Assembly (NCBI RefSeq): GCF_003479605.1
Contig: NZ_QUHR01000011.1
Coordinates: 787 to 64,786 of the forward strand
DNA: 64,000 nt
Source: Roseburia sp. AF12-17LB
GTDB lineage: Bacteria; Bacillota; Clostridia; Lachnospirales; Lachnospiraceae
Reading direction: 5' to 3'
Made by a program: the position numbers and the translations under genes. How positions within the stretch are numbered: position 1 is the first letter of the stretch; every line of letters starts with the position of its first letter. Shown one piece after another: positions 51,052 through 61,316 of this stretch. The notes under the pieces were generated by a model. That model did not search any database and was not told where the DNA came from. It saw only the letters and a list, made by a program, of their open reading frames with translations.

Positions 51052-51244
51052 AATAGCCTCCATATAGTCAGGAAAATAATGATACATTTATTGTAAAATA
51101 TTTTAAAATCCACTGCAACCATGGAATTGAAAAAGCGCAGTAACCATGCTAACATAAGAGACAGCATAGAAAAATTTCGTGTTAGAAAATTTAATATCAG
51201 AAAAAGTAATATCAGAAGAGAATAGAAAACAGGAGGAAGATAAT

Positions 51245-51796
51245 ATGAAGAAAATCGGAATTTTTATGGCGGATGGCTGTGAAGAGATTGAAGGACTTAC
51301 CGTAGTGGATGTGGTACGCAGAGCAGGAATTGCGATTGATATGATTTCCATTACCGGAAAGAAAGAAGTGGCAGGAGCCCACGGAATTACGTTTGCAGCA
51401 GATGTACTGGCAGAGGAAGCTGATTTTGACAGCTATGATGGAATTGTACTGCCGGGCGGAATGCCTGGAACCTTAAATCTCGGAAAGCATGAAATTGTAA
51501 AGAAAGTGATTACATCTTATGCAGCAGGCGGCAAACTTACTGCAGCAATCTGTGCTGCACCAAGCGTATTGGGTGAGAATGGAATATTAGAGGGTAAACA
51601 TGCAGTCAGCTATCCGGGGTTTGAAGAAAAGCTTCTTGGAGCCAGGGTCGGAGCAGAAAAAGTTGCAGTAGATGGCAACATCGTTACCAGCCGGGGCATG
51701 GGAACAGCCATTGAATTTGCCATGGCTATTGTAAAGTGGCTGGATCCACAGGCAGATATTGATGCGATGGAAGCAAATATCATGTATTTTAAATAA
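51245..51796 (+). CDS. DJ-1/PfpI family protein
   Basis: The 183-residue protein has the DJ-1 fold motifs: IFMADGCEEIEG with the Glu near the active site, DGIVLPGGMPGTLNL, and the nucleophile Cys in TAAICAAPSVLG (about residue 103). Members act as glyoxalase/deglycase-like or redox-stress proteins. The start follows AGGAGGAAGATA. Confidence 0.9.
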   Translation: MKKIGIFMADGCEEIEGLTVVDVVRRAGIAIDMISITGKKEVAGAHGITFAADVLAEEADFDSYDGIVLPGGMPGTLNLGKHEIVKKVITSYAAGGKLTAAICAAPSVLGENGILEGKHAVSYPGFEEKLLGARVGAEKVAVDGNIVTSRGMGTAIEFAMAIVKWLDPQADIDAMEANIMYFK

Positions 51797-51920
51797 AAAT
51801 AACCAGAACTTACCAACATAATTTATTCTCTGGAAGCCATACTAAAAACAGGATAAGCAACCAACAAAAGCTTATCTGAAAATAGATAACAAAGAGAAGA
51901 AACTATGGAGGTAGAAACAA

Positions 51921-52136
51921 ATGAGTGGAACAAACAGTTCTAATTCAAGTAACCAGATGGCAGTGCCACAGGCAAAAGAGGCAATGCACCGTTTTAAACA
52001 GGAGGTTGCATCTGAAATCGGAGTACCTTTAAAAGAGGGCTACAACGGTGACCTGACATCCAGACAGGCTGGCTCTATCGGTGGAGAAATGGTTAAGAAA
52101 ATGATCATGAGACAGGAAGAGCAGATGTCTAAATAA
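51921..52136 (+). CDS. Alpha/beta-type small acid-soluble spore protein
   Basis: The 71-residue protein carries the SASP signature: the GPR cleavage site region (RFKQEVASEIGV) and the DNA-binding YNGDLTSRQAGSIGGEMVKK. These proteins coat spore DNA and protect it from UV and heat. It shows that the organism belongs to an endospore-forming lineage. The ribosome site is ATGGAGGTAG. Confidence 0.95.
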   Translation: MSGTNSSNSSNQMAVPQAKEAMHRFKQEVASEIGVPLKEGYNGDLTSRQAGSIGGEMVKKMIMRQEEQMSK

Positions 52137-52146
52137 GAAGAAAGAC

Positions 52147-52194
52147 AAAAAGCCTTCGGGAAAAGCGCGAAAGTGCATTTCCCGGGGGCTTTTT
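52147..52194 (+). terminator. Terminator after the SASP gene
   Basis: AAAAGCC and CGGGAAA pair with TTTCCCG and GGGGCTTTT to form a long stem followed by T5. Confidence 0.85.
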
Positions 52195-52267
52195 ACATGA
52201 CTGTCACCAATTGAAATCGGGTTAAAATCTTGTACAGAAAAAAAAGCTAGTAATTTTACAAACGGTG

Positions 52268-52276
52268 TGTTATAAT
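52268..52276 (+). promoter_or_regulatory. Extended -10 promoter for tig
   Basis: TGTTATAAT (52268-52276) is an extended -10 with consensus TATAAT. The -35 region is poor. The leader is about 110 bp. Confidence 0.5.
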
Positions 52277-52391
52277 CTCTAAATGACTGTTAGTAGCTCT
52301 AAGTATGCCTATTTTTAGGGAGCAGTCGTAAGATAAGAAAATATTTGTACATGTATATTTTATATATAGTTATAAGGAGGAAGAAACAAGA

Positions 52392-53735
52392 ATGAGTGTA
52401 CAGGTTGAAAATTTAGAGAAAAATATGGTAAAGCTTACAATTGAAGTGGCAGAAGATAAAGTGGCAGAGGCTTTGAAAGCTGCATACAATAAGCAGAAAA
52501 ACAAAATCAGCATCCCTGGATTCCGTAAAGGAAAAGTTCCAATGGCTATGGTAGAGAAAATGTATGGTCCGGAAATCTTCTATGAAGATGCTGCAAATAT
52601 CATGATGCAGGAAGCTTATCCGGCAGCTATCGATGAGAGCGGTGTAGATATCGTTTCCCAGCCAACGGTTGATGTGGTTCAGTTAGAAAAAGGAAAACCA
52701 TTCATCTTCACAGCAGAAGTTGCAAAGAGACCAGAAGTTAAACTTGGCAAATATAATGGTGTAACTGTAACAAAGATCGATACATCCGTATCTGATGAAG
52801 AAGTTGCAGAAGCATTAGAGAGAGAAAGAAATAACAATGCAAGAACTGTAACTGTAACAGACAGACCTGTTGCAGAAGGTGATACAGCAGTTATCGACTA
52901 CGAAGGATTCGTAGACGGTGTCGCATTTGAAGGTGGAAAAGGAGAGAATCATCCATTAGAGATCGGTTCCCATTCCTTCATCGATACATTCGAAGATCAG
53001 TTAGTAGGAAAGAACACTGGCGATGAGGTAGAAGTAAACGTTACATTCCCGAAGGAATATCATGCAGAAGATTTAGCTGGAAAACCAGCAGTATTCAAAG
53101 TTAAGATTAACGAGATTAAGACAAAAGAACTTCCAGAGTTAAACGATGAGTTCGCATCTGATGTTTCTGAGTTCGAAACCTTAGAAGAGTACAAAGAGAG
53201 CGTGAAGAAGAACTTAGAAGAGACCAAAGAGAACAATGCAAAACGTACCAAAGAGGACGAAGCAATCAAGAAGATTATCGAGAAATCTGAGATGGAAATT
53301 CCAGATGCAATGATTGAATCACAGGTACAGAATATGATTCAGGAATTTGCCCAGAGACTTGCACAGCAGGGATTAAGCTTTGACCAGTATATGCAGTTCT
53401 CCGGAATGACTATGGACAAGATGAAAGAACAGGTTCGTCCGGAAGCATTAACAAGAATCCAGAGCAGCTTAGTATTAGAACAGATTGCAAAAGAAGAAAA
53501 CTTCGAGATTACAGAAGATGATGTAAATGCTGAAATCGAGAAGATGGCAAAAGCATACGGAATGGAAGCTGATAAGCTCAAAGAGTATGTTGGCGATGAC
53601 GAGAAAGAATCCATGAAACGTGATATTGCAATTGAAAAAGCAGTTCAGTTCATCATGGACAATGTAAAAGAAAGAGCAAAAGCTAAGACTAAAAAAGAAA
53701 AAGAAGCAGAAGCAGCAGCTAACGCAGAAGCATAA
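52392..53735 (+). CDS. tig: Trigger factor
   Basis: The 447-residue ribosome-bound chaperone has the N-terminal ribosome-binding signature IPGFRKGKVPMAMVEKMYG, a middle FKBP-type prolyl isomerase domain (EGDTAVIDYEGFVDGVAFEG, ITFPKEYHAEDL-like VTFPKEYHAEDLAGK), and a long helical C-terminal domain ending in a Lys/Glu/Ala-rich tail. It precedes clpP and clpX, as in many Firmicutes. Confidence 0.97.
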   Translation: MSVQVENLEKNMVKLTIEVAEDKVAEALKAAYNKQKNKISIPGFRKGKVPMAMVEKMYGPEIFYEDAANIMMQEAYPAAIDESGVDIVSQPTVDVVQLEKGKPFIFTAEVAKRPEVKLGKYNGVTVTKIDTSVSDEEVAEALERERNNNARTVTVTDRPVAEGDTAVIDYEGFVDGVAFEGGKGENHPLEIGSHSFIDTFEDQLVGKNTGDEVEVNVTFPKEYHAEDLAGKPAVFKVKINEIKTKELPELNDEFASDVSEFETLEEYKESVKKNLEETKENNAKRTKEDEAIKKIIEKSEMEIPDAMIESQVQNMIQEFAQRLAQQGLSFDQYMQFSGMTMDKMKEQVRPEALTRIQSSLVLEQIAKEENFEITEDDVNAEIEKMAKAYGMEADKLKEYVGDDEKESMKRDIAIEKAVQFIMDNVKERAKAKTKKEKEAEAAANAEA

Positions 53736-53752
53736 GAGAAGCACGTAAAGAG

Positions 53753-53785
53753 ACAGACTGACTTGGAATCAGGTCGGTCTGTTTT
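53753..53785 (+). terminator. Hairpin between tig and clpP
   Basis: ACAGACTGAC pairs with GTCGGTCTGT (one T-G pair), followed by T4. Confidence 0.7.
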
Positions 53786-53850
53786 ACGCAAACCACTTGA
53801 ACCAGAGATAAAGTTGCAGCAGAATGTATGGTAGAAATGGAGGTTATCAT

Positions 53851-54432
53851 ATGAGTTTAGTACCTTATGTCATTGAACAGACCAGCAGAGGAGAGCGTAG
53901 TTACGACATATACTCCAGATTATTAAAGGATAGAATTATTTTCCTTGGTGAAGAGGTAAATGAGACCACAGCCAGTCTGGTAGTGGCACAGCTTTTATTC
54001 TTAGAGTCCGAAGATCCGGGAAAAGACATTCAGTTATACATCAATTCTCCGGGTGGAATTGTAACAGGCGGATTGGCAATTTATGATACCATGCAGTATA
54101 TCAAATGTGATGTATCTACAATTTGTATCGGACTTGCAGCCAGCATGGGTGCATTCCTGTTGTCTGGTGGAACAAAAGGAAAGAGATTTGCATTACCAAA
54201 TGCAGAGATTATGATACATCAGCCTTCCGGTGGAGCAAAAGGACAGGCAACTGAGATTCAGATTGCAGCAGAGAATATCTTAAAGACCAAGAAACGTTTG
54301 AACGAGATTTTAGCTGCAAATACCGGAAAGCCATATGATGTAATTGCCGCAGATACAGAGCGTGACTATTATATGTCCGCAGAAGAGGCAAAGGAGTATG
54401 GCCTGATTGACGGTGTAATTACAGCAAGATAA
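53851..54432 (+). CDS. clpP: ATP-dependent Clp protease proteolytic subunit
   Basis: The 193-residue serine peptidase has its catalytic Ser in [13 protein letters not shown] (about residue 97), His in [12 protein letters not shown] (about 122) and Asp in [12 protein letters not shown]. The start ATG at 53851 follows GGAGGTTATC. It forms the barrel that degrades proteins delivered by ClpX (next gene) or by ClpC with adaptors such as MecA (63131). Confidence 0.97.
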   Translation: MSLVPYVIEQTSRGERSYDIYSRLLKDRIIFLGEEVNETTASLVVAQLLFLESEDPGKDIQLYINSPGGIVTGGLAIYDTMQYIKCDVSTICIGLAASMGAFLLSGGTKGKRFALPNAEIMIHQPSGGAKGQATEIQIAAENILKTKKRLNEILAANTGKPYDVIAADTERDYYMSAEEAKEYGLIDGVITAR

Positions 54433-54446
54433 GAGAAATAAGAAAG

Positions 54447-54516
54447 AGGCTGTCTCTGGGCGGATTATCCGAAGCACATATGCGGAATTCGACTACGGGC
54501 AGCCTTTACCTTTTTT
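54447..54516 (+). terminator. Hairpin between clpP and clpX
   Basis: AGGCTG (54447-54452) pairs with CAGCCT (54500-54505), with additional inner pairing, followed by TTACC and T6. It may allow partial readthrough. Confidence 0.5.
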
Positions 54517-54561
54517 ACGAAGGATTTAGAAAAGATAGATGGAAATAATCGAGGTGGAAAG

Positions 54562-55815
54562 ATGGCAGGAAGAAATAGTGAGGACAAAATCAGATGTTCC
54601 TTTTGCGGAAAATCACAGGATCAGGTACGCAAGCTGATTGCAGGACCAAACGGTGCATATATCTGTGATGAATGCGTGGACATCTGTGCAGAAATCATAG
54701 AGGAGGAATTCGAAGATGAGGAGATTTCCGGAAAAGGAAAGGAAGATTTAGAAGAAATCAACCTGATTAAACCGGAAGAGATGAAGAAATTTTTAGATGA
54801 ATATGTAATCGGTCAGGACGAAGCAAAAAAAGTCCTTTCTGTAGCCGTATATAATCACTATAAGAGAATTACTTCTGATGTAGATATGAATGATGTGGAA
54901 TTGCAGAAGAGTAACATTCTGATGTTAGGACCGACCGGTTCCGGTAAGACCCTTCTGGCACAGACACTGGCAAGAGTCTTAAATGTACCGTTTGCCATTG
55001 CAGATGCCACCACATTAACAGAAGCAGGATATGTTGGTGAAGACGTAGAGAATATCCTTCTGAAACTGATTCAGGCAGCAGATTACAATATCGAGCGCGC
55101 CCAGTGCGGAATCATTTACATCGATGAGATTGATAAGATTACGAAGAAATCTGAAAATGTATCTATTACCAGGGATGTGTCCGGTGAAGGTGTACAGCAG
55201 GCATTATTAAAAATCTTAGAGGGAACTGTGGCTTCCGTTCCACCACAGGGTGGAAGAAAGCATCCACAGCAGGAATTAATCCAGATTGATACTACGAATA
55301 TTTTATTTATCTGTGGTGGAGCATTTGATGGATTAGAGAAGATTATCGAGCAGCGTATGGATCAGAAATCCATCGGCTTTAACGCAGATATTGCAGACCG
55401 TACCGAGCGTAATCTGAGCGAAGTCTTAAAGCAGGTACTGCCGGGAGATTTTATTAAATTCGGTCTGATTCCGGAGTTTATCGGACGTGTTCCGGTAAAT
55501 GTATCCTTAGAACAGCTGGATAAGGAAGCGTTAATCCGTATCTTAAAGGAGCCGAAGAATTCCCTGATTAAGCAGTATAAGAAGCTATTTGAAATTGACG
55601 GTGTAGAGCTGGAATTTGAAGATGATGCAGTAGAAGCAATTGCAGAGAAATCTTTAGCCCGTAAGACCGGTGCCCGTGGACTTCGTGCAATTATGGAAGA
55701 TACCATGATGGATTTAATGTATCAGATTCCTTCCGATGAGAGCATTGTAAAATGCACCATTACAAAAGAAACGGTAGAAGACAAGAAAGCGGAGATAGAA
55801 TATCATAACGCATAA
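54562..55815 (+). CDS. clpX: ClpX ATPase subunit
   Basis: The 417-residue AAA+ unfoldase has an N-terminal four-Cys zinc finger ([10 protein letters not shown] and CDECVDIC), Walker [14 protein letters not shown], Walker [10 protein letters not shown], the IGF loop (KSIGFNAD) that docks on ClpP, and sensor-2 [12 protein letters not shown]. It recognises and feeds tagged proteins to ClpP. Confidence 0.97.
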   Translation: MAGRNSEDKIRCSFCGKSQDQVRKLIAGPNGAYICDECVDICAEIIEEEFEDEEISGKGKEDLEEINLIKPEEMKKFLDEYVIGQDEAKKVLSVAVYNHYKRITSDVDMNDVELQKSNILMLGPTGSGKTLLAQTLARVLNVPFAIADATTLTEAGYVGEDVENILLKLIQAADYNIERAQCGIIYIDEIDKITKKSENVSITRDVSGEGVQQALLKILEGTVASVPPQGGRKHPQQELIQIDTTNILFICGGAFDGLEKIIEQRMDQKSIGFNADIADRTERNLSEVLKQVLPGDFIKFGLIPEFIGRVPVNVSLEQLDKEALIRILKEPKNSLIKQYKKLFEIDGVELEFEDDAVEAIAEKSLARKTGARGLRAIMEDTMMDLMYQIPSDESIVKCTITKETVEDKKAEIEYHNA

Positions 55816-55831
55816 ATAAGAGGAGAAAAAG

Positions 55832-58159
55832 ATGAGCAGGACAGTAATTCATTTACCGGCAGTTGCACTTCGTGGAATGACCATTCTGCCGGGAATGGTG
55901 GCTCATTTTGATATTAGCAGGGAACGTTCCATTCATGCCATAGAAGAGGCGATGGTTGGAGACCAGAAAATATTCCTGATTACACAGCAGGATGCTTCCG
56001 TAGAGGAGCCGGTCAGAGATGATTTATATCAGATTGGTGTTATTGCTGAAGTAAAGCAGGTAATAAAGATGCCAAATGAAATCGTGCGTGTTTTGGTAGA
56101 AGGATTGGAAAGAGGCGAGTTAGCCTCTTTTCTGTCACAGGAGAAGTATCTGATGGCAGAAGTCATCCTTTTTGATGAAAAAACGGCAGAAGAGGAAGAA
56201 CTGATGCCGGAAGCGAGGGAAGCAATGCTTCGCTGCATCAGGGAAACCGTACTGAAATATCAAAAAGCCAATGGACATATGAGCAAAGAATTCTTGCGTC
56301 AGGTAGAAGAACAGCAGGACGTTGGAACTTTGATGCAGCAGGTTGCGTACAATCTGCCGCTTTACTACACCCAGAAACAGAAAATCTTAGAGGCAGTAGA
56401 TCTCACTTCCCAGTATGAGACTTTAATGGAAATTCTGCTGAATGAGATCGAAGTGATTTCCTTAAAGAATGAATTTCAGGCGAAGGTGAAAGAACGCGTG
56501 GATAAGAATCAGAAGGAATATCTTTTGCGGGAACAGATGAAACTGATTCGGGAAGAACTAGGTGAGGATAATACACAGTCAGATGCGGAACACTTTTTAG
56601 AGGAAGTAAAGAAACTGAAGGCAGATAAGACGGTTAAAGAGAGAATTAGAAAAGAGATTGAGCGTTTTAAGAATATTGCATCCAGTTCTTCGGAAAGTGC
56701 AGTCAGCAGAGGCTATATTGAGACATTGCTGGAACTGCCATGGAATAAGGCGTCTAAGGATAATAAAGATTTAGCTAATGCAGAGAAAATTTTAGACGAA
56801 GACCACTACGGATTGGAAAAAGTAAAAGAGCGTATGCTGGAATTCTTGGCAGTCCGGAATCTGACTCATAAAGGAGAAAGTCCAATTATCTGTCTGGTGG
56901 GACCTCCTGGAACCGGCAAGACAAGCATTGCCCGTTCTGTGGCAAAAGCATTGAATAAAAAGTATGTCAGAATCTGTCTAGGAGGTGTCCGTGATGAGGC
57001 AGAGATTCGTGGACACAGAAAGACCTATGTGGGGGCAATGCCGGGCAGAATTATCAATGGTTTAAAGAGTGCCGGAGTAAAGAACCCGCTGATGCTTTTA
57101 GATGAGATTGATAAAGTTAGCAGTGATTATAAGGGAGATACATCTTCTGCACTGCTGGAAGTATTGGATAATGAGCAGAACAGCCATTTCAGGGACCACT
57201 ATGTGGAGCTTCCGGTAGATTTGTCTGAGGTATTGTTTATTGCGACAGCCAATTCCGTACAGACAATACCAAGACCTCTGTTAGACCGTATGGAGCTGAT
57301 TGAGGTAAGCAGTTATACGGAAAATGAAAAGGCTCACATTGCAAAAGAACATCTTATAGCAAAGCAGATTGAGAAAAATGGCTTAAAGGAATCAGAGCTT
57401 ACATTCCAGAATGGTGCAATTGAGCAGCTGATTCGCAGCTATACAAGAGAAGCCGGTGTGCGTAACTTAGAACGCAAAATCGGTGAAATTTGCAGAAAAG
57501 CAGCAAGAGAGATTTACGAGGGCAAGAAAAAGAAAGTTACTATAAGCACAAAGAACTTAGAACATTATCTTGGCAAAGAGAAATATACCTTTGATAAGAA
57601 GAATGAGAAGGACGAGGTTGGTATTGTCCGGGGACTGGCATGGACCAGTGTCGGTGGTGATACATTAGAAATTGAAGTAAATGTAATGCCGGGAAAAGGT
57701 GAATTTAAACTGACAGGACAGCTTGGCGATGTCATGAAAGAGTCTGCACAGGCTGGAATCAGTTATATCCGTTCTGTCAGTGAGCAGTATCAGATACCGG
57801 ACGATTTCTTTACCAAACATGATATACATATCCACATTCCGGAAGGAGCCGTACCAAAGGATGGACCGTCCGCCGGTGTTACCATGGCAACCGCAATGCT
57901 TTCTGCCATTACCGGGAAAAAGGTGCGTGCTGATGTTGCCATGACAGGAGAGATTACCCTCCGCGGCAGAGTGCTTCCGATTGGTGGATTAAAAGAGAAA
58001 ACATTAGCAGCGAAAAATGCCGGTATCCGGACAGTCTGTGTGCCGGGAAAAAATGAAAAAGATATCGAGGAACTCTCAGCAGAGATTAAAAAGGATTTAG
58101 AAATTGTCTATGCAGATACCATCGAAGATATCTTAAAGGTTGCTTTTGTAAAAGAGTAG
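55832..58159 (+). CDS. lon: Lon protease
   Basis: The 775-residue protease has an N-terminal substrate domain (VALRGMTILPGMVAHFDISR), AAA+ module with Walker A GPPGTGKTSIA and Walker B LMLLDEIDK, and a C-terminal peptidase with the Ser-Lys dyad (Ser in PKDGPSAGVTMA, about residue 679; Lys in GGLKEKTLAA, about 722). It degrades damaged proteins. It follows clpX by 16 bp. Confidence 0.97.
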   Translation: MSRTVIHLPAVALRGMTILPGMVAHFDISRERSIHAIEEAMVGDQKIFLITQQDASVEEPVRDDLYQIGVIAEVKQVIKMPNEIVRVLVEGLERGELASFLSQEKYLMAEVILFDEKTAEEEELMPEAREAMLRCIRETVLKYQKANGHMSKEFLRQVEEQQDVGTLMQQVAYNLPLYYTQKQKILEAVDLTSQYETLMEILLNEIEVISLKNEFQAKVKERVDKNQKEYLLREQMKLIREELGEDNTQSDAEHFLEEVKKLKADKTVKERIRKEIERFKNIASSSSESAVSRGYIETLLELPWNKASKDNKDLANAEKILDEDHYGLEKVKERMLEFLAVRNLTHKGESPIICLVGPPGTGKTSIARSVAKALNKKYVRICLGGVRDEAEIRGHRKTYVGAMPGRIINGLKSAGVKNPLMLLDEIDKVSSDYKGDTSSALLEVLDNEQNSHFRDHYVELPVDLSEVLFIATANSVQTIPRPLLDRMELIEVSSYTENEKAHIAKEHLIAKQIEKNGLKESELTFQNGAIEQLIRSYTREAGVRNLERKIGEICRKAAREIYEGKKKKVTISTKNLEHYLGKEKYTFDKKNEKDEVGIVRGLAWTSVGGDTLEIEVNVMPGKGEFKLTGQLGDVMKESAQAGISYIRSVSEQYQIPDDFFTKHDIHIHIPEGAVPKDGPSAGVTMATAMLSAITGKKVRADVAMTGEITLRGRVLPIGGLKEKTLAAKNAGIRTVCVPGKNEKDIEELSAEIKKDLEIVYADTIEDILKVAFVKE

Positions 58160-58173
58160 TAAAGGAGCAGAAA

Positions 58174-58767
58174 ATGGTTATAAAAGAAGTAAACTTGGAA
58201 ACGGTGTGTGGTGTTACCAGTAAGCTTCCGGAGAATACATTGCCGGAGGTGGCATTTGCAGGAAAATCCAATGTTGGAAAGTCGTCATTAATTAATGCAC
58301 TGATGAACCGGAAATCCCTTGCAAGAACCTCTGCACAGCCGGGAAAGACACAGACCATTAATTTCTATAATATCAATGATGCCATGTATCTGGTGGATTT
58401 GCCGGGGTATGGTTATGCGAAAGTAGCAGAGAGTGAGAAAGCAAAATGGGGTAAAATGATTGAAAATTATCTGCATACCTCAAAGCAGCTGCGCCGGGTA
58501 TTCTTATTAATTGATATCAGGCATGACCCGTCTGCCAATGATAAACTGATGTATGACTGGATTATCCATCAGGGCTTTGATCCGGTTATTGTGGCAACCA
58601 AGCTGGACAAGCTGAAGAGAAGCCAGGTGCCAAAATGTATCAAGGCAGTAAAAGAAGGTCTGAAAGTAAAACCTGGGACGGTAATTGTTCCGTTTTCTGC
58701 AGTAACCAAGCAGGGCAGGGAAGAAATCTGGCAGATTATGGATGAGGCTGTTGGCTATGAAGAATAA
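58174..58767 (+). CDS. engB: Ribosome biogenesis GTPase EngB/YsxC
   Basis: The 197-residue GTPase has G1 GKSNVGKSSLINAL, G3 DLPGYGYA, G4 TKLDKL and G5 FSAVTKQG. It is needed for assembly of the large ribosomal subunit. The position after lon is conserved in Firmicutes. Its 3' end overlaps the next gene by 11 bases. Confidence 0.96.
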   Translation: MVIKEVNLETVCGVTSKLPENTLPEVAFAGKSNVGKSSLINALMNRKSLARTSAQPGKTQTINFYNINDAMYLVDLPGYGYAKVAESEKAKWGKMIENYLHTSKQLRRVFLLIDIRHDPSANDKLMYDWIIHQGFDPVIVATKLDKLKRSQVPKCIKAVKEGLKVKPGTVIVPFSAVTKQGREEIWQIMDEAVGYEE

Positions 58768-59761
58768 ATATGTATTTGTAACGGTTCTTCTGCTGGTACT
58801 TTTATTGACTGGTGCAGGACTGACACAATTATATGTAAAAGAAGAGACAAAACAGCAGGATAGTGAATTTACGGTAGTAACATCCTTTTATCCGATGTAT
58901 ATTGCAGCAATGAATGTTATCGGAGACACTCCGGGTGTGGATTTGCAGAATCTCAGTGAGCCGCAGACCGGCTGCCTTCACGATTACCAGCTGACTCCGG
59001 CAGACATGAAGCTCCTTTCCGGTGCAGATGTGTTTATTGTAAATGGTGGCGGAATCGAATCTTTTTTATCGGATGTGGCAGCAGATTATAAGAATCTTTC
59101 CATTGTAAATGCCTGCGAGGGACTTAATCTTTTGTCCGAAGAGGATGAAGGAGAGGAACATGCTCACGGAGATGCCCATGAAGATGCTGCAGAGGAGCAT
59201 ATCCACGGAGATACCGAGGATACTCATGAAGATGGGCACAATCACGGAGATGTGAATGCCCATGCATGGATGAGCATTGCGTTATATAAACAGCAGGTGG
59301 AAAATATTTTAGAAGGTCTTTGCAGGATAGATCCGAAGCATCAGGATGCCTATGAAAGCAATGCAAAGGAGTATCTGGCAAAGCTTGAGGATTTAGAGAG
59401 AGAGCAGCAGTCCTTAAAGGAAGAATTATCAGGAAAGCATATTGTTATTTTCCATGAAGCCTATGCCTATGTGGCAGAGGACTACGATATGGAGATTTCC
59501 TATACCATGGATTTGGATGAGGAGCGTCAGGTCAGTGCCGGTGAAGTGGCAGATGTGATGGGAGCCATTGAAAAGAATGATATATCAGTGGTGCTGGCAG
59601 AAGAACTCTATGGCAAAGATATGGGAGATACGGTAGAACGGGAGACCGATGCGAAAGTATGTTATCTTGATACCTTAACCCGCGGGGAGTATGAAAAGGA
59701 CAGCTATCTTGATGCAATGAGACAGAATATGGAACTGCTGAAGGAGGCTTTTACAGAATGA
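58757..59761 (+). CDS. znuA: Zinc/manganese-type ABC binding protein (ZnuA-like)
   Basis: The 334-residue protein has an N-terminal signal/anchor (VFVTVLLLVLLLTGAGL) without a lipobox Cys. The cluster A-1 metal-binding fold reads TVVTSFYPMYIAAMNVIGD, QTGCLHDYQLTPADM (metal His) and NAHAWMS, with a later HEAYAY. A His/Asp-rich loop (about 130-165; HAHGDAHEDAAEEHIHGD) is typical of zinc-binding ZnuA. The ATG 58757 overlaps engB. It delivers metal to the ABC importer encoded next. Confidence 0.88.
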   Translation: MKNKYVFVTVLLLVLLLTGAGLTQLYVKEETKQQDSEFTVVTSFYPMYIAAMNVIGDTPGVDLQNLSEPQTGCLHDYQLTPADMKLLSGADVFIVNGGGIESFLSDVAADYKNLSIVNACEGLNLLSEEDEGEEHAHGDAHEDAAEEHIHGDTEDTHEDGHNHGDVNAHAWMSIALYKQQVENILEGLCRIDPKHQDAYESNAKEYLAKLEDLEREQQSLKEELSGKHIVIFHEAYAYVAEDYDMEISYTMDLDEERQVSAGEVADVMGAIEKNDISVVLAEELYGKDMGDTVERETDAKVCYLDTLTRGEYEKDSYLDAMRQNMELLKEAFTE

Positions 59762-60504
59762 GAAAAATAGTAAAACCATGTGGACTGCATTGTATCCGGA
59801 TTAACCATCTGGGTGTTACCATTGGAGAACAGCAGATATTGTCAGATGTGAATCTGCATATTCATTGTGGAACACTGACAGTATTGATTGGCCGGAACGG
59901 AGCAGGAAAATCAACTCTGATCCGGGCTATTTTAAATGACATTCCACACACGGGAAGCATTGAATTTAAGGACAGGGAAAATGGTCATATCCAGAAGCTT
60001 AAGATTGGTTATGTACCACAGAATCTAAATATCGAGAAATCCACTCCGGTCAGCGTCTATGATATGATTGCAAGCTATCAGTCCAACCGGCCGGTATTTT
60101 TATATAAGAGCAAAAAACTATATCAGGAAATCAAAGAAAGCTTAAAAATGTTTGAAGCCGAGCATTTGATTGACAAGCAGGTATGTAATCTATCCGGTGG
60201 GGAATTACAGCGTGTACTTCTTTCCATGGCAGTGATGGATGAACCGAATCTGCTGCTTTTGGATGAGCCGGTGTCTGGTATTGACCAGAATGGGATGGAG
60301 TTATTTTACCGGAATATCGAATATCTGAAGGAAAATTTTGACCTGGCAGTTTTACTGATTTCCCATGACCTTGATTATGTAAGAAAATATGCAGACCATG
60401 TGGTTCTCATAGATGGCAAAGTGCTGACCCAGGGAACACCGAAGGAAGTCTATGACAGTGATGCTTTTAAACAGGTATTTACAGATATGGAGGTGCGGGG
60501 ATGA
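59758..60504 (+). CDS. znuC: Metal ABC transporter ATPase (ZnuC-like)
   Basis: The 248-residue ATPase has Walker A IGRNGAGKSTLI, the Q-loop GYVPQNLN, signature LSGGELQRVLLSMA, Walker B LLLLDEPVSGID and H-loop LLISHDLDYV. It overlaps both neighbours by 4 bases. Confidence 0.93.
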   Translation: MRKIVKPCGLHCIRINHLGVTIGEQQILSDVNLHIHCGTLTVLIGRNGAGKSTLIRAILNDIPHTGSIEFKDRENGHIQKLKIGYVPQNLNIEKSTPVSVYDMIASYQSNRPVFLYKSKKLYQEIKESLKMFEAEHLIDKQVCNLSGGELQRVLLSMAVMDEPNLLLLDEPVSGIDQNGMELFYRNIEYLKENFDLAVLLISHDLDYVRKYADHVVLIDGKVLTQGTPKEVYDSDAFKQVFTDMEVRG

Positions 60505-61316
60505 TAGAATTTTTTACCGCGTGGTGGTCTTATGGATTTATGCGGAATGCATTTATCGCAATCCTGATTATCACACCATTGTTTGGAATCCTTGGAACCA
60601 TGATTGTAAATAACAAAATGGCATTTTTCTCAGATGCATTAGGTCATTCTGCATTGACGGGAATTGCTCTTGGCGTTGTGATGGGAGTTGCAGATACGAC
60701 CTTATCCATGATTATTTTTGCAGTAATTTTTGCATTATTACTAAACTATATCAGCAGTAAAGCATCGGCATCCAGAGATACGATTATCTCCGTTTTTTCT
60801 TCAGCATGTATTGCTGTGGGACTGGCCATCTTATCGAAAGGTGGCAATTTCAGCAAATATTCCAGTCTTTTGGTAGGTGATGTTTTAAGCATCTCTAAAA
60901 AGGAAATTATTTATCTGATTCTGATTTTTGCGGCAACACTGATTTTCTGGGGCGTGGCATTTAATAAGTTAAATGCAGTAAGCCTGCACCGGGCACTGGC
61001 AAAGAGCCGGGGAATCCGGGTGAAGCTGATAGAAAATATTTTTGCAATTTTTATTGCATTAATTGTAATGCTTTCCATTAAATGGATTGGAATTTTGATC
61101 ATCAATGCACTGCTGATTCTTCCGGCAGCAGCAAGCCGGAATATTTCGGTCAACATGCGGGAATATCATTTATTTTCCGTTATCTTTTCCCTGTTTTCGG
61201 GATTACTCGGATTGATGATTTCCTATTTTACCAATGTTGCAACAGGTCCGATGATTGTGATTGTAGCAGCCATCATTTATTTTGCAACTTATGTATACGG
61301 AAGGAGAAATGCATGA
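60501..61316 (+). CDS. znuB: Metal ABC transporter permease (ZnuB-like)
   Basis: The 271-residue membrane protein matches the ABC-3 family: FGILGTMIVNNKMAFFSDAL, GHSALTGIALGVVMG, and LLILPAAASRNISVNMREYH. It forms the channel for the znuAC importer. Its stop overlaps the start of the following small gene. Confidence 0.93.
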   Translation: MIEFFTAWWSYGFMRNAFIAILIITPLFGILGTMIVNNKMAFFSDALGHSALTGIALGVVMGVADTTLSMIIFAVIFALLLNYISSKASASRDTIISVFSSACIAVGLAILSKGGNFSKYSSLLVGDVLSISKKEIIYLILIFAATLIFWGVAFNKLNAVSLHRALAKSRGIRVKLIENIFAIFIALIVMLSIKWIGILIINALLILPAAASRNISVNMREYHLFSVIFSLFSGLLGLMISYFTNVATGPMIVIVAAIIYFATYVYGRRNA